A stretch of 64,000 bases of DNA from Rhizobium sp. ICMP 5592 (lineage in GTDB: Bacteria > Pseudomonadota > Alphaproteobacteria > Rhizobiales > Rhizobiaceae), in the NCBI RefSeq assembly GCF_009498525.1, contig NZ_QSNT01000001.1, forward strand, positions 1,139,083 to 1,203,082. Reading direction: 5' to 3'. Below the pieces are notes generated by a model. That model saw only the letters and a program-made list of their open reading frames with translations, was not told where the DNA came from and did no database searches. A program made the translations under genes and the position numbers. Every line of letters begins with the position of its first letter. Positions within the stretch are counted from its first letter, which is position 1. Below are positions 1 through 8,895 of the stretch, one piece after another.

Positions 1-167
1 TGGATATTGTCATTCAGGCGAAAGACGCGCTCCCGCCAAAGGGTGCTCGAATAGCAATGCTTTACCGGGAGGAATCCGAACAAATGCCTGTCCATGCGGT
101 CGAGCGGTCAGACAATGCGCAAGACGCTGGTAGTCATGTAAGAAGCGAGCCAGATAACGAAGCATAG
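1..167 (+). CDS. C-terminal fragment of an unknown protein, cut by the window edge
   Basis: An open frame read from base 3 runs without a stop to a TAG at 165-167 and gives about 54 residues. The composition is mixed and hydrophilic, rich in E, D, R and A, with no membrane segment and no motif I recognise. It ends nine bases before the stop codon of the Fic pseudogene on the other strand, so the two are convergent. With only the tail visible no function can be given. It could also be a chance open frame, since 165 bp is short for a GC-rich genome. Confidence 0.4.
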   Translation, partial: DIVIQAKDALPPKGARIAMLYREESEQMPVHAVERSDNAQDAGSHVRSEPDNEA

Positions 168-175
168 CGCCGATC

Positions 176-976
176 TTACTCGGATCGGAATTGGCGGTCC
201 GTATCGAGATCTAAAGCCAGTTCGTAAGCTGTGCTGCGGCCGCCGGCCTCGCCTTTGCGCAGGATGCCTTTAGCCAAGAGGTCTGCGATATCACGCGAGG
301 CCGTGTCCTGGGATGCATTCGTCAATTTTGCCCACTTGGTTGATGTAAGCTTCCCATCGAAATTCCCTTCCAGCAAGCGATTGAGAACCTTGGCCTGTCG
401 GGGATTGAGATCATGCGCGGCATGGGCCTGCCAGAATTCGTTTTTGAGCATTACATTGTCGAGGGTCAGCAATGCGGCCCCGACTGCATTGCCCAGACGA
501 TCCAGAAACCATTGAACCCATTTCGTAATATCGAGTTCCTCTGTGGCGGTTACCGATTGTAGAGCTTCGTAGTAGCCGCTAAGCGATTTCTCGATAGCTG
601 CGGACATGGAATATAGCCGCTGAGCTCCCCCGCCACCGCGTGCAAGAGCCATGTCGGCTATCGCACGGGTTATACGGCCATTGCCGCCGCCGAACGGATG
701 GATGGCCACGAACCATAAATGGGCGACCGCTGCTTTGATTAGGGGATCCATCTCCTGTGGTTCGTTGAACCAATCGAGGAAGGCTTTCATGTCTTCCTCC
801 AGGCGGTGAGCAGGTGGCGCAACATAGCGTACCTTCTCGTGTCCAAACGCGCCGGACACAATTTCCATCCGGCCACCAGAATCGTCCGCCAATCGCCGAC
901 CCGAAGCCTATGGCCCCATTCGTTACGTCCGGTTGGAAATAGGGCTGCATGCCATTTTGGGCTTTTCGCGCTTTTG
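176..976 (-). pseudogene. Decayed Fic-family (AMPylator/filamentation-type) gene
   Basis: Frame one (892 down to 176) encodes the Fic core and a C-terminal winged-helix-like segment, with a plausible natural C-terminus. The Fic motif at about residues 65-73 reads HPFGGGNGR; the family motif is HxFx(D/E)GN(G/K)R, so the acidic Mg-binding residue is replaced by Gly. Just upstream, a second minus-strand frame (about 886-972) reads WHAALFPTGRNEWGHRLR then VGDWR, the segment that normally precedes the core. The two frames are joined by what looks like loss of one G near 885-888. A further in-frame TGA lies near 974, and the usual N-terminal part (about 130 residues) cannot be found. In intact relatives Fic proteins transfer nucleotide groups to protein targets. 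I judge this copy inactive. Confidence 0.75.
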
Positions 977-1406
977 ATGGGTCACCACGAAATGAAAATC
1001 ACATGGAACTCAACAGCCTTGGTCTTAGGATCTGGGCTGGTCGTGCGAGCGACCTTCGATATTCTCAGCTCGTGTTCCTCGGTCAGAAGCAGCGAATGAA
1101 AACAAGCTCTGCGGTCATCGCCAATGGAGCGAAGGACCTCAATCAAGTTCTGGCCTGTGTTCGCCTGGTATCTCTCGGGCAAGCAACAGCGCTCCGTCCT
1201 TGCCCGGGAACTTGCTTGTTTTCTTAGCTTCGATCGCAGTGATTTCCGTACGCTCTGACCGATTGCGTTGCCTTTTTGGCAATTCACTTAGCGAATAATT
1301 GTTCTTTATTAGAACACGAAAATTCCCCATCCTTCCCAACATTCAGCAAATGAGCTTCGGTACACGGCGATAAAGTCGGGCCGCGGGAACAAATAGGGGA
1401 ACTATT
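977..1406. other. Gene-poor stretch upstream of the ABC importer operon
   Basis: Short open frames exist on both strands but none has a convincing ribosome site or recognisable protein. It probably holds debris of the Fic gene's 5' part and the promoter of the importer operon. TTCGGTACAC at 1356-1365 resembles half of the operator described at 20060, but the other half is absent, so I do not call it a site. Confidence 0.4.
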
Positions 1407-2441
1407 ATGTCTCATTTCATGATGAACCGCCGTCGCTTCATGTCCAATGTTGCAACGGTGGGCGGCCTGGCCGCAGCGCAGACCCTGATCGGCGTTCGCG
1501 CGGGCCTAGCCCAGGACGTCGCTCAGGTCAAAATGCAATTGGGCTGGCTGGCCTCGAACGGCGTGATCGGCGAAGTCGTTGCGCAGAAGAAGGGTTTCTT
1601 CAAAGAGCAGGGAGTCGAGCTGGAAATCGCTCCTGGCGGCCCGAATGTCGACGGCGTCGCCGGCGTGGCGGCCGGGCAATCGACGCTTGGGCAGATCTCC
1701 TCCAGCCCGTCGGTCATGCTGGCGCGCTCCGCGGGCATCCCAGTCAAAGCCTTCCTCGCCGGCTATCAGAAACATCCCTTCACCTATTTCTCGCTGAAGA
1801 AAGCGCCGATCCGCGAGCCGAAGGATATGATCGGAAAGACGATCGCTACGCAGCCGACGGCATTCATTCTGCTGCGCGCCCTGCTCGCCAAGAACGGGAT
1901 CGCCGAAGACCAGGTCAAGATGGTCAATATGGGCTCGGACATGAACCAGCTTCTGACCGGTCAGGCCGACGCTGTCACCGGCTGGGTCACCAACACCAAT
2001 GCCCTGCAGGTCCTGGGTGATGATCGTGTCGATATGATGCTCTGGGACGCTGGGCTGCAGCTTTACGCCAACGTCTACTACACCACCGACGAACAGCTCG
2101 ATAAACATGCCGACGTGCTAATGCGCTTGACCACGGCGGCCGCCAAGGGCTGGGGCTACGTCCGCGACCATCCGGAAGAGGCAGTCGACCTGCTGGTCGA
2201 GACCTATCCGAACCTCGACAAGGCGAGCGAACTCAAAGCTGTCGGACCGATCGCGAACTTCTCCTTCGGCGATACGACCAAGCAATTCGGCTGGGGTGCG
2301 ATGAACCGGGACAACTGGGCGGCGCAGATCAAGGCCTATGTCGATCTCAAGCAGTTCACCGGTACGGCCCCGACCGTGGACGACGTCGCGAGTTTCGCCA
2401 TTCTCGACGCCACGGCTGATATCCGCAAACAGGTCGGGTAA
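1407..2441 (+). CDS. NitT/TauT-family ABC transporter substrate-binding protein, Tat-exported
   Basis: A periplasmic solute receptor of 344 residues. The N-terminus carries a twin-arginine signal (NRRRFMSN at about residues 7-14, then a hydrophobic stretch and an Ala-rich end near residue 35), so export of a folded protein by Tat is expected. The mature part has the SsuA/ThiY/NMT1-like opening (QLGWLASNGVIGEVVAQKKG) and the matching GGPNVDG segment that lines the ligand pocket in this family. It is directly followed by its ATPase (ATG next to the stop) and permease. The family takes up nitrate, taurine, sulfonates, pyrimidine precursors and aromatic acids; the substrate here cannot be read from sequence. 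The enzymes downstream suggest an organic acid or related carbon source. Confidence 0.9.
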   Translation: MSHFMMNRRRFMSNVATVGGLAAAQTLIGVRAGLAQDVAQVKMQLGWLASNGVIGEVVAQKKGFFKEQGVELEIAPGGPNVDGVAGVAAGQSTLGQISSSPSVMLARSAGIPVKAFLAGYQKHPFTYFSLKKAPIREPKDMIGKTIATQPTAFILLRALLAKNGIAEDQVKMVNMGSDMNQLLTGQADAVTGWVTNTNALQVLGDDRVDMMLWDAGLQLYANVYYTTDEQLDKHADVLMRLTTAAAKGWGYVRDHPEEAVDLLVETYPNLDKASELKAVGPIANFSFGDTTKQFGWGAMNRDNWAAQIKAYVDLKQFTGTAPTVDDVASFAILDATADIRKQVG

Positions 2442-3260
2442 ATGGTCATGACTGCTGCTGCCACCGTCAAACGGCCTGATGTGCTGTCAAACATATCGCC
2501 GCTCGCCGTATCCGTCGCCAATCTGGATGTCCGCTTCGGTGACAAGGACAATCAGATTACCGCTCTTTCCAATGTGTCGGTGAATATTCCCGAGGGGGCG
2601 TTCGTGACCATGCTCGGCCCATCGGGTTGCGGAAAATCGACCCTGCTGCGTTGCATCGCCGATCTCGTGCATATCAGCGATGGTTCGATCTCAGTGCTTG
2701 GGCGCCCGCCGCGCCAGGCACGAGAAGGACGCGATTTCGCTTTCGTGTTCCAGGACGCCACTCTGTTGCCCTGGCGCAGCGTCATCGACAATGTCCGCCT
2801 GCCGATAGAGGTTGGCAAGCATGCGGCCGGCTCTTTTGCCGATCCGGCGGAACTGCTGGAAATGGTTGGCCTCAAGGGACGTGAAAACGCCCTGCCGCAT
2901 GAGCTTTCCGGCGGTATGCGCCAGCGGGTCGCCATCGCCCGGGCGCTGGTCACACGACCGCGTATCCTCTTGATGGACGAGCCCTTCGGCGCGCTGGACG
3001 AAATCACTCGCGACAAGCTGAACGAGGAATTGCTGCGTCTCTGGCAGGAGACGGGTACGACGATTGTCTTCGTCACCCATTCCATTCCCGAGGCTGCCTT
3101 TCTCGGCCAGCATGTGCTGATGCTCCAGGCGCATCCGGGCCGGGTGAAGGAGTTCATGAAGGTCGATCTTCCCTATCCGCGCTCGCTCGCCATGCGCGAT
3201 ACGGTGGAGTTCATTCAGGTGACGGCGCATCTGCGCGCTCTGCTGGAGGAATGCCTATGA
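2442..3260 (+). CDS. NitT/TauT-family ABC transporter ATPase
   Basis: The cytoplasmic ATPase of the importer, 272 residues. Walker A GPSGCGKST at about 59-67, Q-loop FQDATLLPW at about 103-111, signature LSGGMRQR at about 155-162, Walker B ILLMDEPFGALDE at about 175-187 and the switch histidine in FVTHS are all present, so it should be active. The ATG directly follows the stop of the substrate-binding gene; a second in-frame ATG two codons later is an alternative. Its end overlaps the permease start by ATGA, which points to translational coupling and equal dosage of the two parts. Confidence 0.92.
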   Translation: MVMTAAATVKRPDVLSNISPLAVSVANLDVRFGDKDNQITALSNVSVNIPEGAFVTMLGPSGCGKSTLLRCIADLVHISDGSISVLGRPPRQAREGRDFAFVFQDATLLPWRSVIDNVRLPIEVGKHAAGSFADPAELLEMVGLKGRENALPHELSGGMRQRVAIARALVTRPRILLMDEPFGALDEITRDKLNEELLRLWQETGTTIVFVTHSIPEAAFLGQHVLMLQAHPGRVKEFMKVDLPYPRSLAMRDTVEFIQVTAHLRALLEECL

Positions 3261-4093
3261 GCAATGTGGTCTCTTCCGGAGCGCGCTCATCGCCCACATC
3301 CACGCCGCGTAAACTCGTGATCCTCGACGCCACCGTTGGCACATTGTCCAAGAACTTGCCGGCTATCCTGGCCGGCATTGGCCTGGTGGTACTGTGGCAA
3401 TTGGTGATCTGGATCTTCAAGATCCCGACCTTCATGGCGCCGAGCCCGACCGATGTCGTGCTCGCCTTCCGTGACAATGCTGCGACGCTGTGGCGAAACT
3501 TCCTGCCAACCCTGCTGGAGGCTGCTCTAGGCTTCCTGTTTGGCAACCTCGTCGCCATCCTGCTGGCCGTCTGGTTCGTGCACAGCACCACGGCGGAAAA
3601 GGCGTTCTACCCGATTGCCGTCTTTATCAAGGCGATCCCGATCATCGCGCTTGCGCCTATTCTCGTGCTGATCTTCGGCAACGGACTGGCACCGAAGATC
3701 ATCATTGCCGGCCTGATCTGCTTCTTCCCGACCCTGGTCAACATGGTCCAGGGTCTACGGGCGGCAAGTCCCGCCATGCTCGACCTGATGCGCGTTCTCT
3801 CCGCCACCAATTCGGAGATTTTCTGGAAAGTGCGGCTTCCCAGCTCGCTGCCCTTCCTGTTCGCAGCCCTAAAGATTGCTGCAACCAGCAGCGTCATGGG
3901 GGCGATCGTCGCCGAATGGATCGGTTCGAGTTTCGGTCTCGGCGCGCTGATCATCGAGGCCACCTATAATTTCCGCTCCCCGCTTCTCTACGCAACCGTG
4001 GTGATCGCAGCCCTTCTGGCGGTGATTCTGTTCGCCCTCGTTTCGATCGTCGAGGCAAAAGTGGTGCGCTGGAAGCCAGCCGGATCGCATTGA
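3257..4093 (+). CDS. NitT/TauT-family ABC transporter permease
   Basis: Integral membrane permease of about 278 residues in the SsuC/TauC class. Several hydrophobic segments are visible (for instance LPAILAGIGLVVLWQLVIWI and LLYATVVIAALLAVILFALV near the two ends) and a BPD-transp-1 coupling loop of the type SATNSEIFWKVRLPSSLPF lies in the C-terminal half. Two candidate ATGs exist, at 3251 and 3257. I prefer 3257 because GGAGGA ends at 3250, giving proper spacing, and it makes an ATGA overlap with the ATPase stop. It forms the channel with the two preceding gene products. Confidence 0.9.
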   Translation: MSNVVSSGARSSPTSTPRKLVILDATVGTLSKNLPAILAGIGLVVLWQLVIWIFKIPTFMAPSPTDVVLAFRDNAATLWRNFLPTLLEAALGFLFGNLVAILLAVWFVHSTTAEKAFYPIAVFIKAIPIIALAPILVLIFGNGLAPKIIIAGLICFFPTLVNMVQGLRAASPAMLDLMRVLSATNSEIFWKVRLPSSLPFLFAALKIAATSSVMGAIVAEWIGSSFGLGALIIEATYNFRSPLLYATVVIAALLAVILFALVSIVEAKVVRWKPAGSH

Positions 4094-4116
4094 GCGCGCA
4101 ACTAGGAGAAATGACA

Positions 4117-5475
4117 ATGACACAAACAATCCATCAGCCCGCGCGCCACATCGACGTGGTCGATCGCTCCGACGTCGTGGTGGTTGGCGGCGGCCCTGCC
4201 GGAATCTCGGCGGCGGTATCAGCGGCCCGCAACGGCGCCAGCGTCACCTTGCTGGAGCGCTATCCCTATATCGGCGGTCTCGCCGCCGGCGGCATGGTGC
4301 TGGTGCTCGACGATATGATCAACGAGCTTGAGGTCACCGTGCGCGGCATTTGCATGGAAATGATCGAGCGCATGAAGGTCTGGGGCTTGTGCGTCACACC
4401 GACAGACCGCGATCGCCTGATCGAGTTTCGTGAAACGCCGGAAGCCTGGCAGCGCTGGGCGCGCTGGGGCCTGTTCGACTTCCACACACAGTCCATGCCG
4501 CATCCGATCTGCTTTTCCGCCGCCTTTGATCCGGATGGCTTCAAGCGGGCCGCCTATGACATTCTTGGTCTCGCCGGCGTCAAGCTCAGAACCCATAGCT
4601 GGTTTTCCTCGGCGATCGTCGAAGGCAAGACCATCAAGGGCGTGATCTGCCAGACCAAGGCGGGGATGGAGGCGATCCTCGGCGATGTCGTCATCGACAC
4701 CACCGGCGACCTCGATGTCGCCGCCAGTGCTGGCGCTTCGCATGTCGAATCAAACTTCATCCTGACGACGGTGTCGCGTTGGGGTGGTGTCGACACAGAG
4801 GCAGCGGAGCGGTTCGAGCGCGAGGATCCGGAAGCTTTCAAGCTGGTCGATCACGAGGCCAAGCGCTTGATCGGTGGCTGCTGGTCCTTCTGGTGGCTGA
4901 AGACGCCGCTGCCCGGTGTCGTCTGGCTCAATTGCCCGCATATGCCGAAATTGAGCGGGCTGAAGGTCGAGGATTTGACCCAGGCGGAGCTGGAAGGCCG
5001 CGCTCGCATCGCCCGCCTGTTGGATTTCGCACGCGAAAAAATGCCCGGCTTTGAGAAAGCCTATGTGGTTGATTTCGCGCCTCAGACCGGCGTGCGCCAA
5101 ACCCGACTCCTGGAAGGCGACTATGTCGTGACCAAAGACGATGTGATGACCAGGAGACATTTTGCCGACACGGTCTGCCGTGGCCGCGATTATTACACAC
5201 CTTATCGCGCAATGCTGCCGAAGGAGATCGATCAGCTGATCGTCGCCGGCCGCCACTATTCGGCGACACCGCAGGCACAGAAATCCAGCCGTGAAATCCC
5301 GCCTTGCATGGCGATGGGCGAGGCGGCGGGTGTTGCCGCCGTTGTCGCACTCAACGCCGGCACGACCGTGCGCAGGGCTGATATCAAGGCGATCCAGAAA
5401 CAGATGCGAGCGCAGGGTGCCGATCCCGGCGACGTACCGTCCGAAAACGCTACCTATCTGGAGGCCGCAGAATGA
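4117..5475 (+). CDS. FAD-dependent oxidoreductase (FAD_oxidored family)
   Basis: A flavoprotein of about 452 residues. The N-terminal dinucleotide-binding motif VVVVGGGPAGIS is at about 20-31, followed by an acidic end of strand two (LLERYPYIGGLAAGG), typical of the PF12831-type FAD-dependent dehydrogenases. Near the C-terminus LIVAGRHYSATPQAQKSSR and MGEAAGVAAVVAL form the second FAD-contacting segment. I place the start at ATG 4117 because AGGAG at 4104-4108 then lies eight bases upstream; TTG 4090 and ATG 4111 are also in frame. It follows the permease closely and overlaps the CoA-transferase start by ATGA, so it is part of the same operon. Its substrate is unknown; an oxidation or reduction of the imported compound before CoA activation is a reasonable inference. 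Confidence 0.88.
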   Translation: MTQTIHQPARHIDVVDRSDVVVVGGGPAGISAAVSAARNGASVTLLERYPYIGGLAAGGMVLVLDDMINELEVTVRGICMEMIERMKVWGLCVTPTDRDRLIEFRETPEAWQRWARWGLFDFHTQSMPHPICFSAAFDPDGFKRAAYDILGLAGVKLRTHSWFSSAIVEGKTIKGVICQTKAGMEAILGDVVIDTTGDLDVAASAGASHVESNFILTTVSRWGGVDTEAAERFEREDPEAFKLVDHEAKRLIGGCWSFWWLKTPLPGVVWLNCPHMPKLSGLKVEDLTQAELEGRARIARLLDFAREKMPGFEKAYVVDFAPQTGVRQTRLLEGDYVVTKDDVMTRRHFADTVCRGRDYYTPYRAMLPKEIDQLIVAGRHYSATPQAQKSSREIPPCMAMGEAAGVAAVVALNAGTTVRRADIKAIQKQMRAQGADPGDVPSENATYLEAAE

Positions 5476-6629
5476 ACAGTCTTCCTCTCGACGGCATCCG
5501 CGTCATCGATTTCACCCAGGTCATGCTCGGCCCCTCCTGCACCCAGGTTCTGGCCGACTACGGCGCCGAGGTCATCAAGATCGAAAAGGTTCGCATCGGC
5601 GATCTCTCACGCTGGTCGCTCGGCTCCGATCCGGATGGTCTGAACAACCCGGTCTTCTGCTCGCTGAACCGTAACAAGAAGAGCCTGGCCCTCGACCTGA
5701 AACAGCCCGAGGCATGCGATGCCGTGCTCACCCTGCTCAAGACGGCCGATGTCGTCGTCAACAACTTCCGTCCAGGTGTGATGGAGCGCATGGGCTTCGG
5801 CTTCGAGGATCTGAAGAAGATCAACAAGCGGTTGATCTATGCCGTCGGCACCGGTTTCGGCCTCACCGGCCCTTATCAGCACAAGGGCGGACAGGACGTG
5901 TTGGCACAGGCCGTGTCGGGCGTCATGCGCCGCAAGTCGGACAACAGTCACCCGACCTCGATCTATGCGACGCCGCTTGCGGATTATTCGGCCGGCATGC
6001 ACCTGGTTCAGGGCATTCTTCTGGCACTACTGCAACGGGATAAGACCGGCGAAGGCCAGCAGGTCGCCGTCAGCCTGTATAATTCCATGCTCGCCATGCA
6101 GATGCAGGAGGGGACGACGCATCTGATGCGTCAGCGAGATCTCAACTGGGGCGCCTTCCCGCTAACCGGTGTGTTCGAAACCACCGATGGCGCCATCGTC
6201 ATGGTCGGCGCCTTCAAGCAGAATCCGTTGCAGGATATTTGCAACGCATTGGAAATCGAGGATCTGTCGCAATATCCGCATTACAAGGATTTCGACGCGC
6301 AGATGGCGAGACGACCGGAATTGCAGGCGATCTTCCGCGATAATTTCGCGAAGAACACCACGGCCCATTGGTTGGAGCGGCTGGAGGGCGTCGATATTCT
6401 CTGCGCCCCGGTACGTTCTCTGCCGGAGGCACTGAAGGACGAGCAGACGATCATCAACAAGATGATCCTGGAGGCTGGCGAAACGCCGGCGGGGCCGATC
6501 CGTCTGATCGGTTCGCCGATCGATATGTCAGCAGCCCATGTGGCGGTGCGTATTCCGCCGCCGCAGCTCGGCCAGCACAATGACGAAATCCTCGGGTCGC
6601 TCGGCAGACTGCAGGGAGATGCGGCATGA
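5472..6629 (+). CDS. CaiB/BaiF family CoA-transferase (class III)
   Basis: A 385-residue class III CoA-transferase. These enzymes move CoA between acyl groups through an aspartyl-CoA thioester. The N-terminal PLDGIRVIDFTQVMLGPSC and VIKIEKVRIGDLSR segments are typical, and Asp171 in PLADYSAGMHLVQG sits where the catalytic Asp is expected. GRFK-like and FRPG segments (NNFRPGVMERMG) are also present. The gene overlaps both neighbours by ATGA. Together with the enoyl-CoA hydratase downstream it implies that the imported carboxylic acid is activated to a CoA thioester and then hydrated. The specific acid (carnitine-like, oxalate-like, aromatic or other) cannot be decided from sequence. Confidence 0.92.
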   Translation: MNSLPLDGIRVIDFTQVMLGPSCTQVLADYGAEVIKIEKVRIGDLSRWSLGSDPDGLNNPVFCSLNRNKKSLALDLKQPEACDAVLTLLKTADVVVNNFRPGVMERMGFGFEDLKKINKRLIYAVGTGFGLTGPYQHKGGQDVLAQAVSGVMRRKSDNSHPTSIYATPLADYSAGMHLVQGILLALLQRDKTGEGQQVAVSLYNSMLAMQMQEGTTHLMRQRDLNWGAFPLTGVFETTDGAIVMVGAFKQNPLQDICNALEIEDLSQYPHYKDFDAQMARRPELQAIFRDNFAKNTTAHWLERLEGVDILCAPVRSLPEALKDEQTIINKMILEAGETPAGPIRLIGSPIDMSAAHVAVRIPPPQLGQHNDEILGSLGRLQGDAA

Positions 6630-7402
6630 GCGTCGGTTTCTCCGTCGAAGATCGCGTCGCCCGCGTCACTCTGGATCGTCCTGACCGCATGAATGCGGTC
6701 GACGCCGCGACGGAAGAGGAGCTTGAGACGATCTGGCGCGAGATCGAAGCGCGCGACGATATCAGTTGCGTCGTCCTGACCGGAGCCGGTGAGCGTGCTT
6801 TTTGCGCTGGTGCCGATCTGAAGGGCGGGAGCGGGAGCTCGGGTCTCGACTACTGGGCAGCAAGCCGGGAGAGTGGGTTCGGTGGACTGGCGTTCCGCCG
6901 GTCCCTTGACGTGCCTGTCATCGCCCGCGTCAACGGATTTGCGCTCGGCGGCGGCTTTGAGATGGTGCTTGGCTGCGACATCGTCATTGCGGCGGAAACG
7001 GCACGTTTCGGCCTGCCGGAAGCCCGCGTCGGACGCATGCCGCTGGATGGCGGCATGGTGCTCCTGCAACGAAAGATTGCTTTCAACCGGGCGATGGCGG
7101 TCATGTTGACGGGCCGGCAGTTCAGCGCGGTGGAAATGGCTGGGTTCGGGATTGTCAATGAGGTCGTCTCTCATGCTGAACTCGATACTACCGTCGATCG
7201 CTGGGTTGCCGACATCGTTGCCTGTGCGCCGCTATCGTTGCGCGCGATCAAGCAAACGGTGAACCGGACCGGCCATCTGAGCCCTGCAGAGGCGCAGGCC
7301 CTGCGCACGCCGGCGCTGGTGAAAGCGTTGCAAAGCGAGGATGCGCTAGAGGGCGTTGCCGCCTTCCAGCAGAAGCGCGCGCCCGTTTGGCAGGGGCGAT
7401 GA
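6626..7402 (+). CDS. Enoyl-CoA hydratase/isomerase family protein
   Basis: A 258-residue crotonase-fold protein. The oxyanion-hole segments FCAGADLKGG (about residues 54-63) and ALGGGFEMVLGCDIVIAAE (about 111-129) are present. The two acidic positions used by hydratases are kept: Glu in GGGFE and Glu in LPEARVG, so hydratase activity is likely rather than a purely structural role. It overlaps the CoA-transferase stop by ATGA. In context it would add water to, or isomerise, the CoA ester formed by the preceding enzyme. Other crotonase reactions (decarboxylation, ring cleavage) cannot be excluded. Confidence 0.9.
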   Translation: MSVGFSVEDRVARVTLDRPDRMNAVDAATEEELETIWREIEARDDISCVVLTGAGERAFCAGADLKGGSGSSGLDYWAASRESGFGGLAFRRSLDVPVIARVNGFALGGGFEMVLGCDIVIAAETARFGLPEARVGRMPLDGGMVLLQRKIAFNRAMAVMLTGRQFSAVEMAGFGIVNEVVSHAELDTTVDRWVADIVACAPLSLRAIKQTVNRTGHLSPAEAQALRTPALVKALQSEDALEGVAAFQQKRAPVWQGR

Positions 7403-7437
7403 GCGTGGTATAGCTTCCGGCATATCGAGGGGCTCCC

Positions 7438-8361
7438 ATGCACGCTAGTATCCTGAAATATTTCGCTGAAGTCGCGCGTTCAGGCTCGATCCGCAAAGCG
7501 TCCGATGAACTGCATGTGGCAACCTCGGCCGTCAGCCGTCAGATCAAGAAATTGGAGGACGAGCTCGGCACGCCGCTGTTCGAACGTTTCTCCGACGGTC
7601 TGCGCCTGACGGCGGCCGGCGAGATCGTGCTGAAACATGCCAAGGACACGTTGCTGAAATACGAGATCATGAAATCCGATCTCGGAGACCTCCAGGGCAA
7701 GTGCGCCGGGCGGGTCCATATCGCCTCGCTCGACAGTCTCGCCATCCAGTTCCTGCCGGAATTTGTGATGGGTTTTCACAGGTGGCACCCGGCGGTCGAT
7801 TTTCGCATCCGCTATGACAATTACACCAGTATTTTCCATTTTCTCGCCGATGGTGATGCCGATATCGGCGTGACCTTCGACCTAGCCCGGCCGCATGACA
7901 TCAAGCTCGTTTATGGCGTTCCGATGCCGTTGATGGCGATGGTGTCGCGTAATCATCCACTCGCGCGGCAGAAATCCGTGACGCTGCAGGAATGCGCGCA
8001 GTTCAAGCTGTTGCTGCAGCTCGACAATGAGGTCATGAGTTCGATGATCGCCGTCGAGCTCGGCGCGCTCAATCGTGTCGGCCGCACGCTGGTGGCAACG
8101 AACAATCAGATGATGCTGAAGCCGTTGATCCTATCGGGCGAGGGCGTTGCCTTCTTCACGCCACTTGGCCTTATGGAAGAGCTTGAAGCCGGAGAAGTCG
8201 TCGCTTTGCCGATTGCCGGTTCGCGATTGCATAATCTGCATGTCGGCATCGTCGTGCCGCGTCATCGTCAGCTTACCCATGCCACCGAGGTGGTCATCGA
8301 GTCCATGAGCGTCGAGCTGAAGAAGTTCAGCGACAAGATCCAGACTGTGATCCAGAGGTAA
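7438..8361 (+). CDS. LysR-family transcriptional regulator
   Basis: A 307-residue LysR-type regulator with the N-terminal winged HTH (residues about 1-60: SGSIRKASDELHVATSAVSR then KKLEDELGTPLFER) and a periplasmic-binding-like effector domain after about residue 90. It lies 35 bp downstream of the enoyl-CoA hydratase on the same strand, so it may be co-transcribed with the catabolic operon, unlike the usual divergent LysR layout. It most likely controls the 1.4-7.4 kb operon in response to the imported substrate or its CoA ester; that is inference from position. Confidence 0.9.
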   Translation: MHASILKYFAEVARSGSIRKASDELHVATSAVSRQIKKLEDELGTPLFERFSDGLRLTAAGEIVLKHAKDTLLKYEIMKSDLGDLQGKCAGRVHIASLDSLAIQFLPEFVMGFHRWHPAVDFRIRYDNYTSIFHFLADGDADIGVTFDLARPHDIKLVYGVPMPLMAMVSRNHPLARQKSVTLQECAQFKLLLQLDNEVMSSMIAVELGALNRVGRTLVATNNQMMLKPLILSGEGVAFFTPLGLMEELEAGEVVALPIAGSRLHNLHVGIVVPRHRQLTHATEVVIESMSVELKKFSDKIQTVIQR

Positions 8362-8446
8362 GGAAGATGAGCACGTTGCTCAGGTCGTAGCTCTGCCCAG
8401 GTCAAGAAGCGGTGGCGCGTGACCCCCAGGCCCAGATTTCGTCTAG

Positions 8447-8773
8447 TCAGGCTCTTTCATAGGCGACGACGAGTGGATGATCTCGCTCCGTCGTGTAGTT
8501 CTTGTCCCAACCGCCGGGCGAACCCCAATTGGTCACATTGGGGCCAAAAAAATCCTCATTGACGGATTTGAACTGCATCCGGCCCTCCGGAATTTCCTCG
8601 TCCCAGGAAATTGCATCGACCGGACAGATCGACAGACAGAGACCACAATTGATGCACTCGCCAGGGTGAATATAAAACATGCGCCCCCCTTCGTAGATAC
8701 AGTCTACAGGGCAGGCGGTGGTGCAATCGCCATCCTTAACGTCAATACAGGGATCGGTAATGACATAGGCCAT
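8447..8773 (-). CDS. 7Fe ferredoxin (3Fe-4S plus 4Fe-4S), FdxA type
   Basis: A 108-residue soluble electron carrier. The first cluster motif is CIDVKDGDCTTACPVDC near residues 9-25, the second is CINCGLCLSICP near residues 40-51, the pattern of seven-iron bacterial ferredoxins. The C-terminal extension (about residues 60-108) is also usual in this class. I start at ATG 8773 because GAGGTG lies upstream at proper spacing and because longer in-frame versions add an unrelated basic stretch. It is the last gene of the minus-strand run from pxpA. It could feed electrons to or from one of the redox enzymes of that region, or serve general metabolism. Confidence 0.93.
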   Translation of the reverse strand: MAYVITDPCIDVKDGDCTTACPVDCIYEGGRMFYIHPGECINCGLCLSICPVDAISWDEEIPEGRMQFKSVNEDFFGPNVTNWGSPGGWDKNYTTERDHPLVVAYERA

Positions 8774-8895
8774 CCGGCAGCACCTCGATTTCAGTTTGAA
8801 ACGAGTATTGCAAACGGAAGCGTTGCGAAAAAGCGCCGATTTTCGATGTATTGGTTGCCGTAAAGGCAACGCGAAGGGCTTGCGTGGCCTGCGCA

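Noticed and set aside
1356..1365. TTCGGTACAC before the first ABC operon, similar to half of the 20060 site
   Set aside because: Only 10 of 13 positions match and the TTGG half is missing, so it is not counted as a fourth operator.
8368..8382. Small hairpin TGAGCA-CGT-TGCTCA after the LysR gene
   Set aside because: Six-base stem without a T run; too weak to call a terminator.
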